DNA from: Actinomycetota bacterium
GTDB lineage: Bacteria > Actinomycetota > Aquicultoria > Subteraquimicrobiales > Subteraquimicrobiaceae
Assembly (NCBI GenBank): GCA_030018275.1
Contig: JASEGB010000004.1
Span: 1-64,000, forward strand
DNA: 64,000 nt
Reading direction: 5' to 3'
This document shows positions 45,131 through 54,633 of this stretch, in pieces (the stretch's first letter is position 1; every line of letters begins with the position of its first letter). Under the pieces are notes generated by a model. That model saw nothing but the letters and a program-made list of their open reading frames with translations. It was not told the origin of the DNA and ran no database searches. A program made the position numbers and the translations under genes.

Positions 45131-45157
45131 TCTGAGATTCTAATTTATTTAGTTTTT

Positions 45158-46245
45158 TCATATCCTCCGGGAACCAACGAGCTGCAGAACAAAACCAACG
45201 ATTATCAGGAGTATTGCTATTGCTAAATAGTATAATAACTCAAACCCAGTGGGAGGAAGCTCAGGTGGATAAGGCAATACCTCAGGTACAGCTTCTGGAT
45301 AAGGTAGAACCGCTGGAACTACTTCTGCAACGGATATTTCGACCGATGCCTCCCTAGGTTCTAGAATCTCGTGACATCTAATTACCGCGATATTTTTAAT
45401 GACTCCAGAGGCGGTACTGTCGACGGTGACTTGGAAAGTGACGGTTCCACTGCTACCAACGGGCAGCGCACCAATATTCCACGTAATTGTGCGCGTATTG
45501 GGATCATAGACGCCACCATGGCTTGCACTCCCCTCCACATAGGTCAAACCCTCTGGAATTTGATCGGATATTACTACACCCGTGAGGTCAACATTGCCCG
45601 TATTCTCAAAAGTTATAGTATAGGTGACAATCTCTCCCCTGGAAACGTTGATTTATCGGCTTGTTTTGTGATAGTGAGTTCGTAGGTTACCGGGGTTATT
45701 ATTACCACGGGTATGCTCAGTGACCAACCCACCATAGTGGAAACAGTCATTCCCAAAGAATCGGTACCAGTTGCCGTGGCCGTGTTCACCAGGGGATCCG
45801 GATCTGTTGCGGATATGGTGTAGTCCTTGGTGAAGGTCTTCTCCTCACCGATGGCGAGGCTCTCACCGGTGACCACGGTTCCGGCTTTGTCGTCGACTAT
45901 GGTGACATCGGTCAAGGGACAGTCCCCGGTGTTTTTCACGATATAGGTGTAGGTTATGGTATCACCCACGTGTGCCAAGCTTGGACCACTCTTGGTGATC
46001 GAAATTGCGGGATGTAGGATGTCCACCGAGTGTGAATCGGTATCGGTTACCGTGGCACCGAGCTCGTCAGTGCCTGTTGCGGTAACGGTGTTCACCAGGG
46101 GATCCGGAGCACCTTCTGGAATTGTATAGTCCTGGGTGAAAGTCACCTGTTCACCTTTCGGAAGATGACCGATATGGTGCTCCCAGCTTGCACCGAATAA
46201 TGGGTCCGTAACGGAAACAGCAACAACAGGTAGATTCAGCCTCAA
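45158..46245 (-). pseudogene. Frameshifted, N-terminally truncated LPxTG surface protein with DUF11 repeats
   Basis: Fragment of a cell-wall-anchored protein. The first frame (from TTG 46245) contains DUF11/beta-sandwich repeats with recurring PDPLVNTVTATGTDELG and ITKSGPSLAHVGDTITYTY blocks, and ends after FPGERLSPIL. A one-base shift near 45640 restores the repeat (VTYTITFENTGNVDLTGVVI) into the second frame, which ends in a proline-rich stalk and the sorting signal LPPTGFE, a hydrophobic helix and GSRRI. No signal peptide precedes the first repeat, so the 5' part of the gene is gone. It implies a sortase elsewhere in the genome or the ancestor. Confidence 0.75.
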
Positions 46246-46380
46246 TTCGACATCTTACTAATTTTTCCTACTAAAAAGCATAAATTAAGTACAAGCTCTT
46301 TGTGTCGCCCAAATTGCCGTGCATCCTTGAATATGATTTAATGAAATTGGAAGATATTACTATCCATTTAACCTTTATGA

Positions 46381-47031
46381 GTGAATATGAAGCCACTACT
46401 CCAAGTAGCTTTAGATATCACAGATAGGGAAAAAGCTTTAAGGTTGGCTGCGGAGACAGCAAACTTCGTAGATATCATCGAAGCCGGGACTCCATTGATT
46501 AAAACCGTGGGTTTAAGTATAGTACGCGAACTCAAAAGGTTATTCCCGAAAAAAAGTATTGTCGCGGATATGAAAACAGCAGATGTAGGAGCTCTCGAAG
46601 CGAAATTGGCGTTTGAAGCCGGTGCCGATTTGACCACGGTCCTGGGGTCAGCTTCCCTATTCACAATTGAAGAAGCGATCTTAGAAGCAAAAATTCACGG
46701 GAAAAAGGTGATGGTGGACTTAATCGGGGTGGAAGACAAGCTTACCAGAGCCCAAGAGATACAGAGATTGAATCCAGATTATATTGGGATTCACACTGGT
46801 ATTGATGAACAAGTAAAGGGTAAAAGCCCATTTCAGAACATTCGGGAACTCATCAAGTTGAAAGTACCCCTCGCTGTTGCGGGAGGAATCAAACTTGAAA
46901 ATCTGGAGCGCTTAAGGGAATTCAAACCGGCCATAATCATAGTGGGCGGGGGCATAATTAGAAAGGAAAAGCCAGGGGAGGCGGCAAAAGCAATCAAGGA
47001 AAAGATCAACGAGCTCTGGCCCCAAGATTAA
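46381..47031 (+). CDS. hxlA: 3-hexulose-6-phosphate synthase
   Basis: Condenses formaldehyde with ribulose 5-phosphate to hexulose 6-phosphate in the ribulose monophosphate pathway, or runs in reverse to make pentose. 216 residues, the orotidine-monophosphate-decarboxylase fold: LQVALDITDREKALRLA, EAGTPLIKTVG, and the signature VADMKTADVGALEAKLAFEAG (about 61-81), then AVAGGIKLENL and VVGGGI. The DxKxxD motif is present. ATG 46387 may be the true start; GTG 46381 is two codons earlier. It is followed 21 bases later by hxlB. The plus orientation sets this pair apart from its neighbours. Confidence 0.93.
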   Translation: MNMKPLLQVALDITDREKALRLAAETANFVDIIEAGTPLIKTVGLSIVRELKRLFPKKSIVADMKTADVGALEAKLAFEAGADLTTVLGSASLFTIEEAILEAKIHGKKVMVDLIGVEDKLTRAQEIQRLNPDYIGIHTGIDEQVKGKSPFQNIRELIKLKVPLAVAGGIKLENLERLREFKPAIIIVGGGIIRKEKPGEAAKAIKEKINELWPQD

Positions 47032-47052
47032 AAGTATTCGAGGTGAAAATAT

Positions 47053-47622
47053 ATGTATTATCGGGAGCTCTTAGACAGGATTGATGAGGTTACCTCCAAA
47101 ATCGATCCACTGGAATTTAAAAAAATTGTGGATATCATCAAAGAAGCACGAAGAATTTATATCATTGGTGCTGGAAGGAGTGGACTGGTGGCCAAGGCCT
47201 TCGCTATGCGCCTGGTGCACTTGAGGAAAAGAACCTTTGTGGTCGGGGAAACCGTGGTTCCGGCCATGCGTAAGCAGGATATTTTGATAGCCGTCTCTGG
47301 CTCCGGAAGAACCAAATCCGTAGTCGAAATCGCCAAAACAGCCAAGTCCATTGGAGGTAAAGTAGTAGCGGTAATCGGGGATAAGCAATCCGAACTTGCA
47401 CAACGCTCGGATTTAATCGTGGAAATTCCAGTGCCCAAAGTGAAGGACGTCATCACCAGTTACGATTCCCGGCAGTTGATCGGTAAAATAACCCTAGTTC
47501 CTCTGGGCTCGCTCTTTGAACTCTCCGCCATGATATTCTTCGAATGCGTCATTGCCGAGTTGATGAGAAAGCTCGAAATCAGCGAAGAGGAAATGAAGCG
47601 GGAGCACACCATTTTAGAATAG
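47053..47622 (+). CDS. hxlB: 6-phospho-3-hexuloisomerase
   Basis: SIS-domain isomerase converting hexulose 6-phosphate to fructose 6-phosphate, the partner of HxlA. 189 residues with IYIIGAGRSGLVAKAFAMRL, VGETVVPAMRKQDILIAVSG, SGRTKSVVEIAKTAKSIGG and the C-terminal FECVIAELMRKLEISEEEMKREH split motif. Length and motifs are standard. The TTG or ATG start ambiguity does not arise: ATG 47053 follows GAGGTG. Confidence 0.94.
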   Translation: MYYRELLDRIDEVTSKIDPLEFKKIVDIIKEARRIYIIGAGRSGLVAKAFAMRLVHLRKRTFVVGETVVPAMRKQDILIAVSGSGRTKSVVEIAKTAKSIGGKVVAVIGDKQSELAQRSDLIVEIPVPKVKDVITSYDSRQLIGKITLVPLGSLFELSAMIFFECVIAELMRKLEISEEEMKREHTILE

Positions 47623-47682
47623 CCATTAATTTTCAACAACACTTTTTGCGTTTTCTCTTGCCGCTGGGGAATTTCAGGATCA

Positions 47683-47707
47683 ATAAAAGCGAGGCTGAAA
47701 GCCTCGC
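47683..47707 (-). terminator. Terminator of the GT81-like gene
   Basis: On the minus strand GCGAGGCT-TTC-AGCCTCGC (47689-47707) followed by TTTTATT, ten bases after the glycosyltransferase stop. Confidence 0.8.
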
Positions 47708-47717
47708 ACTCCCACGT

Positions 47718-48968
47718 CTATGCCTTCTCGAAAAGTTTTGTCGCCCTTTTCACTAGGTAAGATTTAAGCTCTTCAAAGATTTGGGCTTGATTCTCAATTA
47801 ATTGATCGGCTTTCTTCATCGAGATATCCTTCGCCTCCAAAATATAAGAGGCTGTACGACCATAATAAAGAGGTGTCATCATACTGACCAGTTTTTGCTT
47901 GTCCTTCTTCCACTTCTTATAATTTAACGCAAAATCGTAAACTACTCTCGCCCACAAATCCGATGGAAAGTTAAATTCATCGCGACTTAAGAACACACTT
48001 TCAACCTCGTTAAAGCTCTCTTCGGATAAAACTTCCCTCCACAAAGGACTAAAATGACCAAACCCAAGACAAAAATTTTCGATGAGATCCTGCACGGAGA
48101 CCTTTATTGGTTCCGGTTCAACCTTTGGAGCTCGTCCATAAAAATCAACTTCATCACTTTCCTTAATCCTGTACAACTTATCCTCATGCTGAGCCATGAG
48201 GGTAAAAAGAGTCCCTGCGACCTGTCTAAACATGGGACCTAAAGTTGTCGGTTCCCTCCCGGTATGGACCTTTGTGCCCAGTCGAGATTGACAAATCTTG
48301 ACTCCTTGCTCAATCGCCGTTATCGTAAGCCAGATATCGATACCATATTTGGCCACATCGGTTTCCCAAACATCCTGCTTTATATAGAAGTCAAAGAGCT
48401 CTCTAGAGATGCCAAACTCTCCTCCAATTGGTTGACGGATTCTTTTACCAAAAATGGCTCTAGTGAGGGGATAAGCGAGGAGCTTGGTGATGGTTCCATC
48501 ATATTTGTGACGCGTATAATAGGGTGCTACGAATTCGTATTCACCCTTCAGAATGGGATCCGCAAGGAGTTCTATCCACTCGGGAACAATGCTTTTCAAG
48601 TCGGAGTCCACCACAATTATAACATCGGCTCTCAAAGCATAACCGATCTCAAATACTGCCCGGAGGGAAGAACCTTTTCCAGGTAGTCCCCGGTAAATGG
48701 TGACCAATCTCTCAACACCTGCTGAGCGGGGAAGGTCTTGAGCAATCTCACGGCTGTCGTCGGTGGAACCTCCATCGGAGACCACGATCAAAGATCTTTT
48801 ATTAGGGGAATATTTACGCAAGCCGGTCTCAACGGTGTTTATAACATAACCCACGGTCCTCTGGTTATTGTAGCAGGGGATACCGACCAGTACATCAACC
48901 TGACCTATCTCTTTGATCCTTGATCTAGCTTCATCACGAAGTGCAGTGGCAAATATCGTAATAATCAC
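47718..48968 (-). CDS. GT81-like glycosyltransferase (glucosyl- or mannosylglycerate type)
   Basis: Family 2/81 GT-A glycosyltransferase, 416 residues. DVLVGIPCYNNQRTVGYVIN, VVSDGGSTDDSREIA, a GKGSSLRAVFEIGY segment and the metal site VVDSDLKSI (DxD-like, about 119-127) are visible, then IGGEFGISRELFDFY and GIDIWLTITAIEQG. This layout resembles glucosylglycerate/glucosyl-3-phosphoglycerate synthases, which make compatible solutes or the first sugar of methylglucose lipopolysaccharides. The acceptor cannot be determined here. The C-terminal 130 residues are helical. It stands alone, convergent with hxlAB. Confidence 0.75.
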   Translation of the reverse strand: MIITIFATALRDEARSRIKEIGQVDVLVGIPCYNNQRTVGYVINTVETGLRKYSPNKRSLIVVSDGGSTDDSREIAQDLPRSAGVERLVTIYRGLPGKGSSLRAVFEIGYALRADVIIVVDSDLKSIVPEWIELLADPILKGEYEFVAPYYTRHKYDGTITKLLAYPLTRAIFGKRIRQPIGGEFGISRELFDFYIKQDVWETDVAKYGIDIWLTITAIEQGVKICQSRLGTKVHTGREPTTLGPMFRQVAGTLFTLMAQHEDKLYRIKESDEVDFYGRAPKVEPEPIKVSVQDLIENFCLGFGHFSPLWREVLSEESFNEVESVFLSRDEFNFPSDLWARVVYDFALNYKKWKKDKQKLVSMMTPLYYGRTASYILEAKDISMKKADQLIENQAQIFEELKSYLVKRATKLFEKA

Positions 48969-49050
48969 CCCTTCTCAATATGTTCACCGTTCGCGGTTCA
49001 CAGTTTGCCCCAAACAAATATAAGTATTAACAAGTTCGTAAACATTACTA

Positions 49051-51204
49051 CTACCTACTAAGATCAATGACCTTATCCGCATAGGCATCATATCTATCAC
49101 TGCAGGTAAAAAGGATTATCTGGTACTCCTTTGCGATTTCTTTGACCAATTCCATGGTGTTCCTCAATCTTTCATCATCGAAGGTGATAAAGGGATCATC
49201 GAAAAGCAAAGGAGGCTTTTTGCCCTTGGAAATGAGCTTGACCAAACCCAAACGAGCTGATAGATAGATCTGGTCGATGGTTGCCCGACTGAGTTCTCCG
49301 GCTTTTACATAGTCCTTCTTTTCCTCAGAGTAGACGAAAAACTCCAAATTTTCCTGATTTACTTTTACCCTGTTATATTTACCATTGGTTATTATGTTAA
49401 TATATCTGGAAACCTCTTCCTCCAAGACCTTCGTCGCCGAGCGTAGAGTGGATTCTCGGGCTTCATCTATGCTTTTCAATACAAGCTCATAAACTCTTCG
49501 TCGCCTTTGGTAGAATTCCAGCCTCTGTTGTAAATCGGCGAGTTTCTCATCAATGGCTGCCAAATCCTCAGAGGTGGCTCTAGCTTTGGAGATGACGATC
49601 TCCAACTCCTTTTTCTCCTCATCGATTGCCCTTTTTTTCTCCGCCAGATCCTCTATTTCCTGGAGCAACTTCTGAAACTGCTCAGGATCGAGGGCTATGG
49701 GATCGAGGCTTTCCCACTCCTCCTTCTTGGCATTACGATCCAGAGCTAAGGTTCTTGACTCCTCCACCAAATCTTCAATCGATTTGTCCCCTAGAATCCC
49801 GCTCAATTCACTATCCTTCGCCAACTTTTCAGCGCGGAGGGGTTTATACTTCTCATATCTCTCCAAGCACTCAGTGGCAGTTTTACACCTCGCTTTAGCC
49901 AAAAGATATTTGATTTGATCATTTATTTCGGTTATCTGCTCTTCGACTTTAATCTTTTGATACCTTATTTGAGAAACTACCGTTCCCAGATCAACTTGGG
50001 GCTCGGGTTTTATGCGTAAAACTCCATAACCGGCTACCAGCAGACCAACAATGGCCAAAATGAGCATAAACTTTGAAAGAAAAGCACCGATAATGCCCAA
50101 TAAGAGGAGGATCGTACCCAAGATCAAAGGGTAATTACCGGTGGGAGTGGACTGGAGCTGAAGATCTATCTGCCCTGCCGGTCCCAAAGGGAGGCTTCGC
50201 TCTAGGCGGGCCTCATGGTAGGCAAGGCTTGGTTCCACCAGTTGCTGCTCTAGAGAGTCCCTCATTTGCTCCAAAGATTGCTTTCTGCCAAGGAGAGTGC
50301 GAAGTGCATCCACGTCTTCATCCTCTATTTTCTCCAAGAAGCTGTAGGGTTTGAGCCTCTCATTAAGATCATCGATCTCGTGCTTTATACCAAAGGCGCG
50401 TTGGATATTCTGGTAGCATTCCTCGATTTTCTCCAGTTCTTGCTCAAGCCATCGCCTCCTCTCATTCCTACACTTAAGATTCATTTTGGTGGAAAGTTCT
50501 GTACTTAAATCCTTCAGTTCCCTTTCCACTTCAAAAAGTCTGGTGCTGGTTCTCCGAACTTCCTCTATCTCATCCTCCAGTTGTCTCCGCTTCTCCTCCA
50601 GTTCAGCAATGGCATTGGAAAGCTTTTGAATTTCCCCAGGATATTTTGTTATTTTGCCCTCCCCTTTGATCAGCTCTTTTAAAGTAACTTTTAACCTTTC
50701 ACAAGCCCAAGAGGCGGTCACCTCATCCTCCCCCGTAATCGTTGCTTGGAGACTATCACCTATTTCTCTCTCCCCTTTGGATATCTGCGCCACCCTATCC
50801 TGCTCAATACAGGCCGTACTTTTGAACACGGCTGCTGAACTGAAGCCCAGCCATTGCCCCACTTTTTCACCGACTTTTACGGGATCGATGATCTCCCGAG
50901 GAAGACCATCACCAATCAAAGTGAGCTTCTTGGTTTCAAAATCCTTATGAAGTGCATAATTTGCACCTTCATCTTCGACATCGAGGCCTATTTCGTACAT
51001 CCTCTCTGAACCCCAAGAGATCAAATTCCTGACCTCCTTCCGCCTGTGGGAAGGATTAAAGAATAATCCAGCAATTAAGGCAGAATGGAGCGTGGATTTT
51101 CCAGCTTCATTGGGTCCCTTAATCACATTGAGACCGGGAGAAAGCTCCGCCTCTAAATCTCGAAAACGTTTGAATCTCTGAAGCTTTATCTTCTTTATGA
51201 TCAT
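49051..51204 (-). CDS. SbcC/YhaN-like ATPase with a central membrane hairpin
   Basis: SMC/Rad50-type ATPase, 717 residues. Walker A is GPNEAGKSTLHSALIAGLFF (about 31-50), coiled coil follows (about 180-290), then a hydrophobic pair of segments (LILGTILLLLGIIGAFL, LILAIVGLLVAGYGVL, about 365-400), a second coiled coil, the signature-like LSRATIDQIYLSARLGLV and Walker B PPLLFDDPFITFDD (about 665-678). It overlaps the nuclease-like gene upstream by four bases. The membrane hairpin in place of a zinc hook is the YhaN feature. Just before it an in-frame palindromic element encodes EARLERSLPLGPAGQ. No frameshift is seen. Confidence 0.85.
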   Translation of the reverse strand: MIIKKIKLQRFKRFRDLEAELSPGLNVIKGPNEAGKSTLHSALIAGLFFNPSHRRKEVRNLISWGSERMYEIGLDVEDEGANYALHKDFETKKLTLIGDGLPREIIDPVKVGEKVGQWLGFSSAAVFKSTACIEQDRVAQISKGEREIGDSLQATITGEDEVTASWACERLKVTLKELIKGEGKITKYPGEIQKLSNAIAELEEKRRQLEDEIEEVRRTSTRLFEVERELKDLSTELSTKMNLKCRNERRRWLEQELEKIEECYQNIQRAFGIKHEIDDLNERLKPYSFLEKIEDEDVDALRTLLGRKQSLEQMRDSLEQQLVEPSLAYHEARLERSLPLGPAGQIDLQLQSTPTGNYPLILGTILLLLGIIGAFLSKFMLILAIVGLLVAGYGVLRIKPEPQVDLGTVVSQIRYQKIKVEEQITEINDQIKYLLAKARCKTATECLERYEKYKPLRAEKLAKDSELSGILGDKSIEDLVEESRTLALDRNAKKEEWESLDPIALDPEQFQKLLQEIEDLAEKKRAIDEEKKELEIVISKARATSEDLAAIDEKLADLQQRLEFYQRRRRVYELVLKSIDEARESTLRSATKVLEEEVSRYINIITNGKYNRVKVNQENLEFFVYSEEKKDYVKAGELSRATIDQIYLSARLGLVKLISKGKKPPLLFDDPFITFDDERLRNTMELVKEIAKEYQIILFTCSDRYDAYADKVIDLSR
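50171..50222. repeat. GC-rich palindromic element in frame inside the SbcC-like gene
   Basis: GCCCTGCCGGTCCCAAAGG, GAGGCTTCGCTCTAGGCGGG and CCTCATGGTAGGC: near copy of the element at 18914-18968. It lies in the coding sequence and keeps the frame open, adding about 16 residues ahead of the membrane hairpin. Confidence 0.85.
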
Positions 51205-52334
51205 CTAAGAACATTTTCCCCTTTCAGCAAAGCTACGCCTAGCTTGAGTGCTTCCTCAATGACCCTTCTCTCTTCTGCTGTGGATTGCTCCAGCCTTTCC
51301 TCCATAATCCGAATGAATTTGCCGATGATCATATTTTCCGGTAAATCTTCGACCGATATTTCCTCAAGTTTTGGATGGGATTCATCGATCACTCTCAAAC
51401 GAAAGAAGAATGGCTCTAACTCTTGCTCCAACTCCTGTGGATCAATTTCAAGATGAAAGCTCGCCAGTCCCTGGAGTTTTACCTCGATTATGAGATCTGG
51501 GTCGGAATGAGCCTTTATGGCCTCATTGATCTCGTTCACACTACTCATCATATCCACCGGTAATTCCAGCATCTTGAAGAGGCGCTTCCCCACTCGTCTT
51601 GGTTCCACATTCACTGAGCCATCCGGATCGATGAATACTAAGAGAACATTGCCCGATCCTTTCTGGTGAATATCCAGTGCCTCTGGAGAGCCACAGTAGC
51701 AAGCCTTGGTTCGACCCCTGGAATAATCGGCGAAGGAATGCCAATGCCCCATGGCTATGTAATTCATGCCACTGCTCTCTACCTCCTCTAGGGTGAAAAT
51801 CGCTCCATCCTCCTCTACCTTTTCGGAAATTTTCATAGCTCCGTGGATGAGAGCGATGTGAAATTTTGTCCCCGTTTGAGGATGAATACCTTCAAGGGGA
51901 CTTTCTTCTAAGATCCACGGGGTGAGAGCCTTTCCATAGACTGTTAAATCCAAATTCTTGAAAGTTTTGAAGGTTACCTCATCGGTGAAAAGGGTAAGAT
52001 TGGGAAGAGCATCATTGAAATTGTAATGGCGATAGATGGAGGTTGCATCATAACGGTCATGGGTACCAGGTATGAGACAGATTGGAATGTTCCTCTGCTC
52101 TAGTTTCTTGAACAGCTGAACGACTCCATCCAAAGTTCGCCGGGAGGGATTATTGGAATCAAACAAATCACCCGCGATGAGGAAGAGATCCACATTTTCT
52201 TCAATGGCGAGATCAATTACATTTCCAAAGGTTTTAAGGATTTGAAGGCGTTGTTCCTCTCCTTTTTCACCAAGCATAGAGAATTTAGCTCCGAGATGGA
52301 TGTCGCCGGTATGCAAAATCTTCAAATCCATCAC
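51201..52334 (-). CDS. SbcD/Mre11/YhaO-like metallophosphoesterase
   Basis: Calcineurin-type nuclease subunit partnered with the ATPase gene that overlaps it. 377 residues with all five metal motifs: LHTGDIHLGAKF (3-16), LIAGDLFDSNNPS, PGTHDRYD, IHGAMK and GHWHSF. The C-terminal part is a small capping domain followed by a helical tail, RIMEERLEQSTAEERRV. The pair probably processes DNA ends, perhaps at the membrane given the partner's hydrophobic hairpin. The start is either GTG 52334 or the ATG one codon later. Confidence 0.9.
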   Translation of the reverse strand: MMDLKILHTGDIHLGAKFSMLGEKGEEQRLQILKTFGNVIDLAIEENVDLFLIAGDLFDSNNPSRRTLDGVVQLFKKLEQRNIPICLIPGTHDRYDATSIYRHYNFNDALPNLTLFTDEVTFKTFKNLDLTVYGKALTPWILEESPLEGIHPQTGTKFHIALIHGAMKISEKVEEDGAIFTLEEVESSGMNYIAMGHWHSFADYSRGRTKACYCGSPEALDIHQKGSGNVLLVFIDPDGSVNVEPRRVGKRLFKMLELPVDMMSSVNEINEAIKAHSDPDLIIEVKLQGLASFHLEIDPQELEQELEPFFFRLRVIDESHPKLEEISVEDLPENMIIGKFIRIMEERLEQSTAEERRVIEEALKLGVALLKGENVLR

Positions 52335-52366
52335 CCTTTTTAAGCCATGAGCCGTAAGCTATAAGC

Positions 52367-54461
52367 CTAAGATAAGTAGTAGTAGTCATAAATCCGTTCC
52401 CAACTTCCTCCTTCACTACTGGTTAATGCTACAGCTCGTTGACCAAATTCCAAAGCTTTCTGGAATTTTCCTTGCATGCCATAGAGTCTTCCTAGGGCGC
52501 GTAAGGTGAAGCATAGTCCCCAGGTATCATGCAACTCCTCGAAGATCGCCTTTGATTCCTCCACTAATTTCAAACCCTGTTTAAGTTCCCCCATCTCCGC
52601 CAGCGTTTCACCCATCGTCCAGAGGACCCATCCCCGCACCCGTCTGTATCCGAATTCCTCAACGATTTCCAAAGCTTGATGTGACACCCTTAAGAGACAG
52701 CTCATAATCTCCCTCCATGCGATGGACCATGGCGATATTACATAAAGTGAGGGCCATATCGTGTTTGTTTCCCAACTCCTGTCTCAATCGTAGGGACTTG
52801 TTGCTCATCCGCAGAGCATCGGCAAATTCTCCCCTCCCCAAGTAAGGGATAGCGAGGTTATGGAGAACAGAAGCTTGGGTAGCCTTATCCCCCACTTTTT
52901 GGCTAAGTGTAAGGGCTCTTTCAAATAAAGAAAGAGCCCGTTCAGGATCCATACGAAGGTGGCAACTCGCCAAACTACATAGGATGGATGCCTGATCTTT
53001 CTCCTCAAGATAATTCAATGATTGATCGAGAAGAGAGATCGCTCTTTTATAATCCGCCTTTAATCTATAGAGCTCGCCACTTCTGCCAAGACTTATCCCC
53101 GCGCCTTGCTTATCCTTTCTCCTCCTGAAGATGAGGAAAGCTCTTTCGTACAGAGCCAAGGCATCATCCCATTCCCCCTGAATTTCCCGGATTTTGCCCT
53201 TGTGGATCAGCAACCAAGGCTCTCCTTCAAGAATCTGATAAGGAATTCTATCAATCCATGATTTAAGAGTGGAAAACCTACTGGTGCTTATCATCTCACC
53301 AGCAATTTTTGAGATGAGCTTTGCTGCTTCACGGGGTTTTTCCGCTTGGAAATAATGGTAGATCGCATGATCCCACTCGCCTGTACTCTTGAAATAACGT
53401 GCGGCTTTCTGGCGAAGATTAAGGATTGTTGCTTTGCTCTCGGTTTCGATGGATTTGGCTTCCAAGAACTTTTGGAATAGATGGTGATAGCGGTATATGC
53501 CATCCAAACGCGTGGTAAAAACATGGCTTTTCTCCAAATATTCTAAAATATTTTGAGAATCTTTAATGCCCACTAAGATATTGCCGAGATCTGGATTTAT
53601 AAATGGTACAATTGAGGTTCTTTTAAGAAAAGTCTGAATCCTTGGGGATTCTTGCTCAAAAACCTCCTGGGCTAGATATTCGTAGATATCTCGAGTACCC
53701 ATAAAGTGATCTATAAATTCTTTCCTCTTAAGCGGTTCGAGATTCTTCAGGGAATCGTAGAGGAGCAAAAGACTGGCGATCCAGCCCTCAGTTTTAGTTG
53801 CCAGATTATTCAATTCCTCATCATCCAAGGAAAGAGGATAAAAATCATTGAACAGTTGGCGAATCTCTGGAGAGGTAAATTTCAAATTATCGGTCTCGAT
53901 TTCAGCCACCTCTCTCCGCGCCTTAAGTATTGCCAAGGGGAGATTTGGTGTAACCCGAGAAAGGATAACGAAATGAACTTTTGGAGGTAGCTGGTCAAGA
54001 AGGAATTTGATGATTTCACTTATTTCTGAATTATCATTCACATGGTGATAGTCATCCAAAATGAACAGCGTATCCTCTGGGATAATTTCCATTAACTCAT
54101 TGATGAAAATGGTTGCCACCGATTCCCTTTCCTTGGAAAGATCTACTGTTTCTCTTAACCTATTTTTGGTTTGAGTACCAAAGCGAGGAAACTCTTTCCT
54201 AATCGCCTCCACTAAATAACTCAAAAAAACGGCGGGGTCATTATCACCCGGGTCCAGACGATACCAAATTACCTTAAATTTTGTGTCGGAGGCGAAATCC
54301 GCAAGGAGCGTTGTCTTACCATATCCACTCTGAGCACATACAACTATAAGTCTTCGGTCGACATTTGCGTGCAGGAGCTCAAGCAATCTTCGCCTTTTGA
54401 GAATACTTTGTGCTTTTGGAGCGAGCAATTTTGTGCGCAAAATTGGAGTTTGATAAACCAT
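52367..54461 (-). pseudogene. Frameshifted MalT-type STAND ATPase with TPR repeats
   Basis: Signal-responsive STAND ATPase. The first 600 codons (from 54461) contain Walker A VCAQSGYGKTTLLADFA (about 44-60), Walker B TLFILDDYHHVND (about 131-143), a LEYLEKSHVFTTRLDGIYRY winged-helix segment and then several TPR repeats. Near 52690 a one-base shift moves into a second frame (from about 52700) that continues the TPRs (ALEIVEEFGYRRVRGWVLW, GLCFTLRALGRLYGMQGKF) to 52367. The joined protein is about 695 residues, with no C-terminal LuxR-type helix-turn-helix or BTAD domain, so the output domain is missing or lies on another protein. Confidence 0.8.
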
Positions 54462-54557
54462 TAAAAACCTTCTTCCCCTTTGTATCGGTTCTTCAAAGTC
54501 GTGTGCACGTTCTTATTATAATTTACAAACAGTCTGGAAACCAGATTTTTAAAGAAC

Positions 54558-54583
54558 AAAGACCCACACGTGGTGGGTCTTTG
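54558..54583. terminator. Bidirectional intrinsic terminator
   Basis: AAAGACCCAC-ACGTG-GTGGGTCTTT hairpin with T-runs possible on both strands, between the STAND pseudogene and the Ig-like remnant. On the minus strand it follows the remnant's stop. Confidence 0.75.
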
Positions 54584-54633
54584 CAATTGATAAAATCCGG
54601 GGGCATCACACAAAGCGAAGATATGTCTTTTTC

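Larger units (their letters stand above)
44660..45157. other. Accessory gap with a possible small membrane ORF, repeat and hairpin
   Basis: Nearly 500 bases between the sigma remnant and the surface-protein pseudogene. It contains the 30-codon frame at 44831-44923, a TAGACATAA-family repeat at 44988-45076 and a hairpin at 45095-45124. I see nothing else. Confidence 0.5.

Noticed and set aside
46381-47031. hxlA as the missing pyrF (OMP decarboxylase)
   Set aside because: It shares the fold, but the motif block and the adjacent hxlB identify hexulose-phosphate synthase.
49051-54461. A phage-defence island made of the SbcCD-like pair and the STAND ATPase
   Set aside because: The STAND gene is frameshifted and of MalT type, the SbcCD-like pair is widespread housekeeping, and no further defence genes are adjacent.
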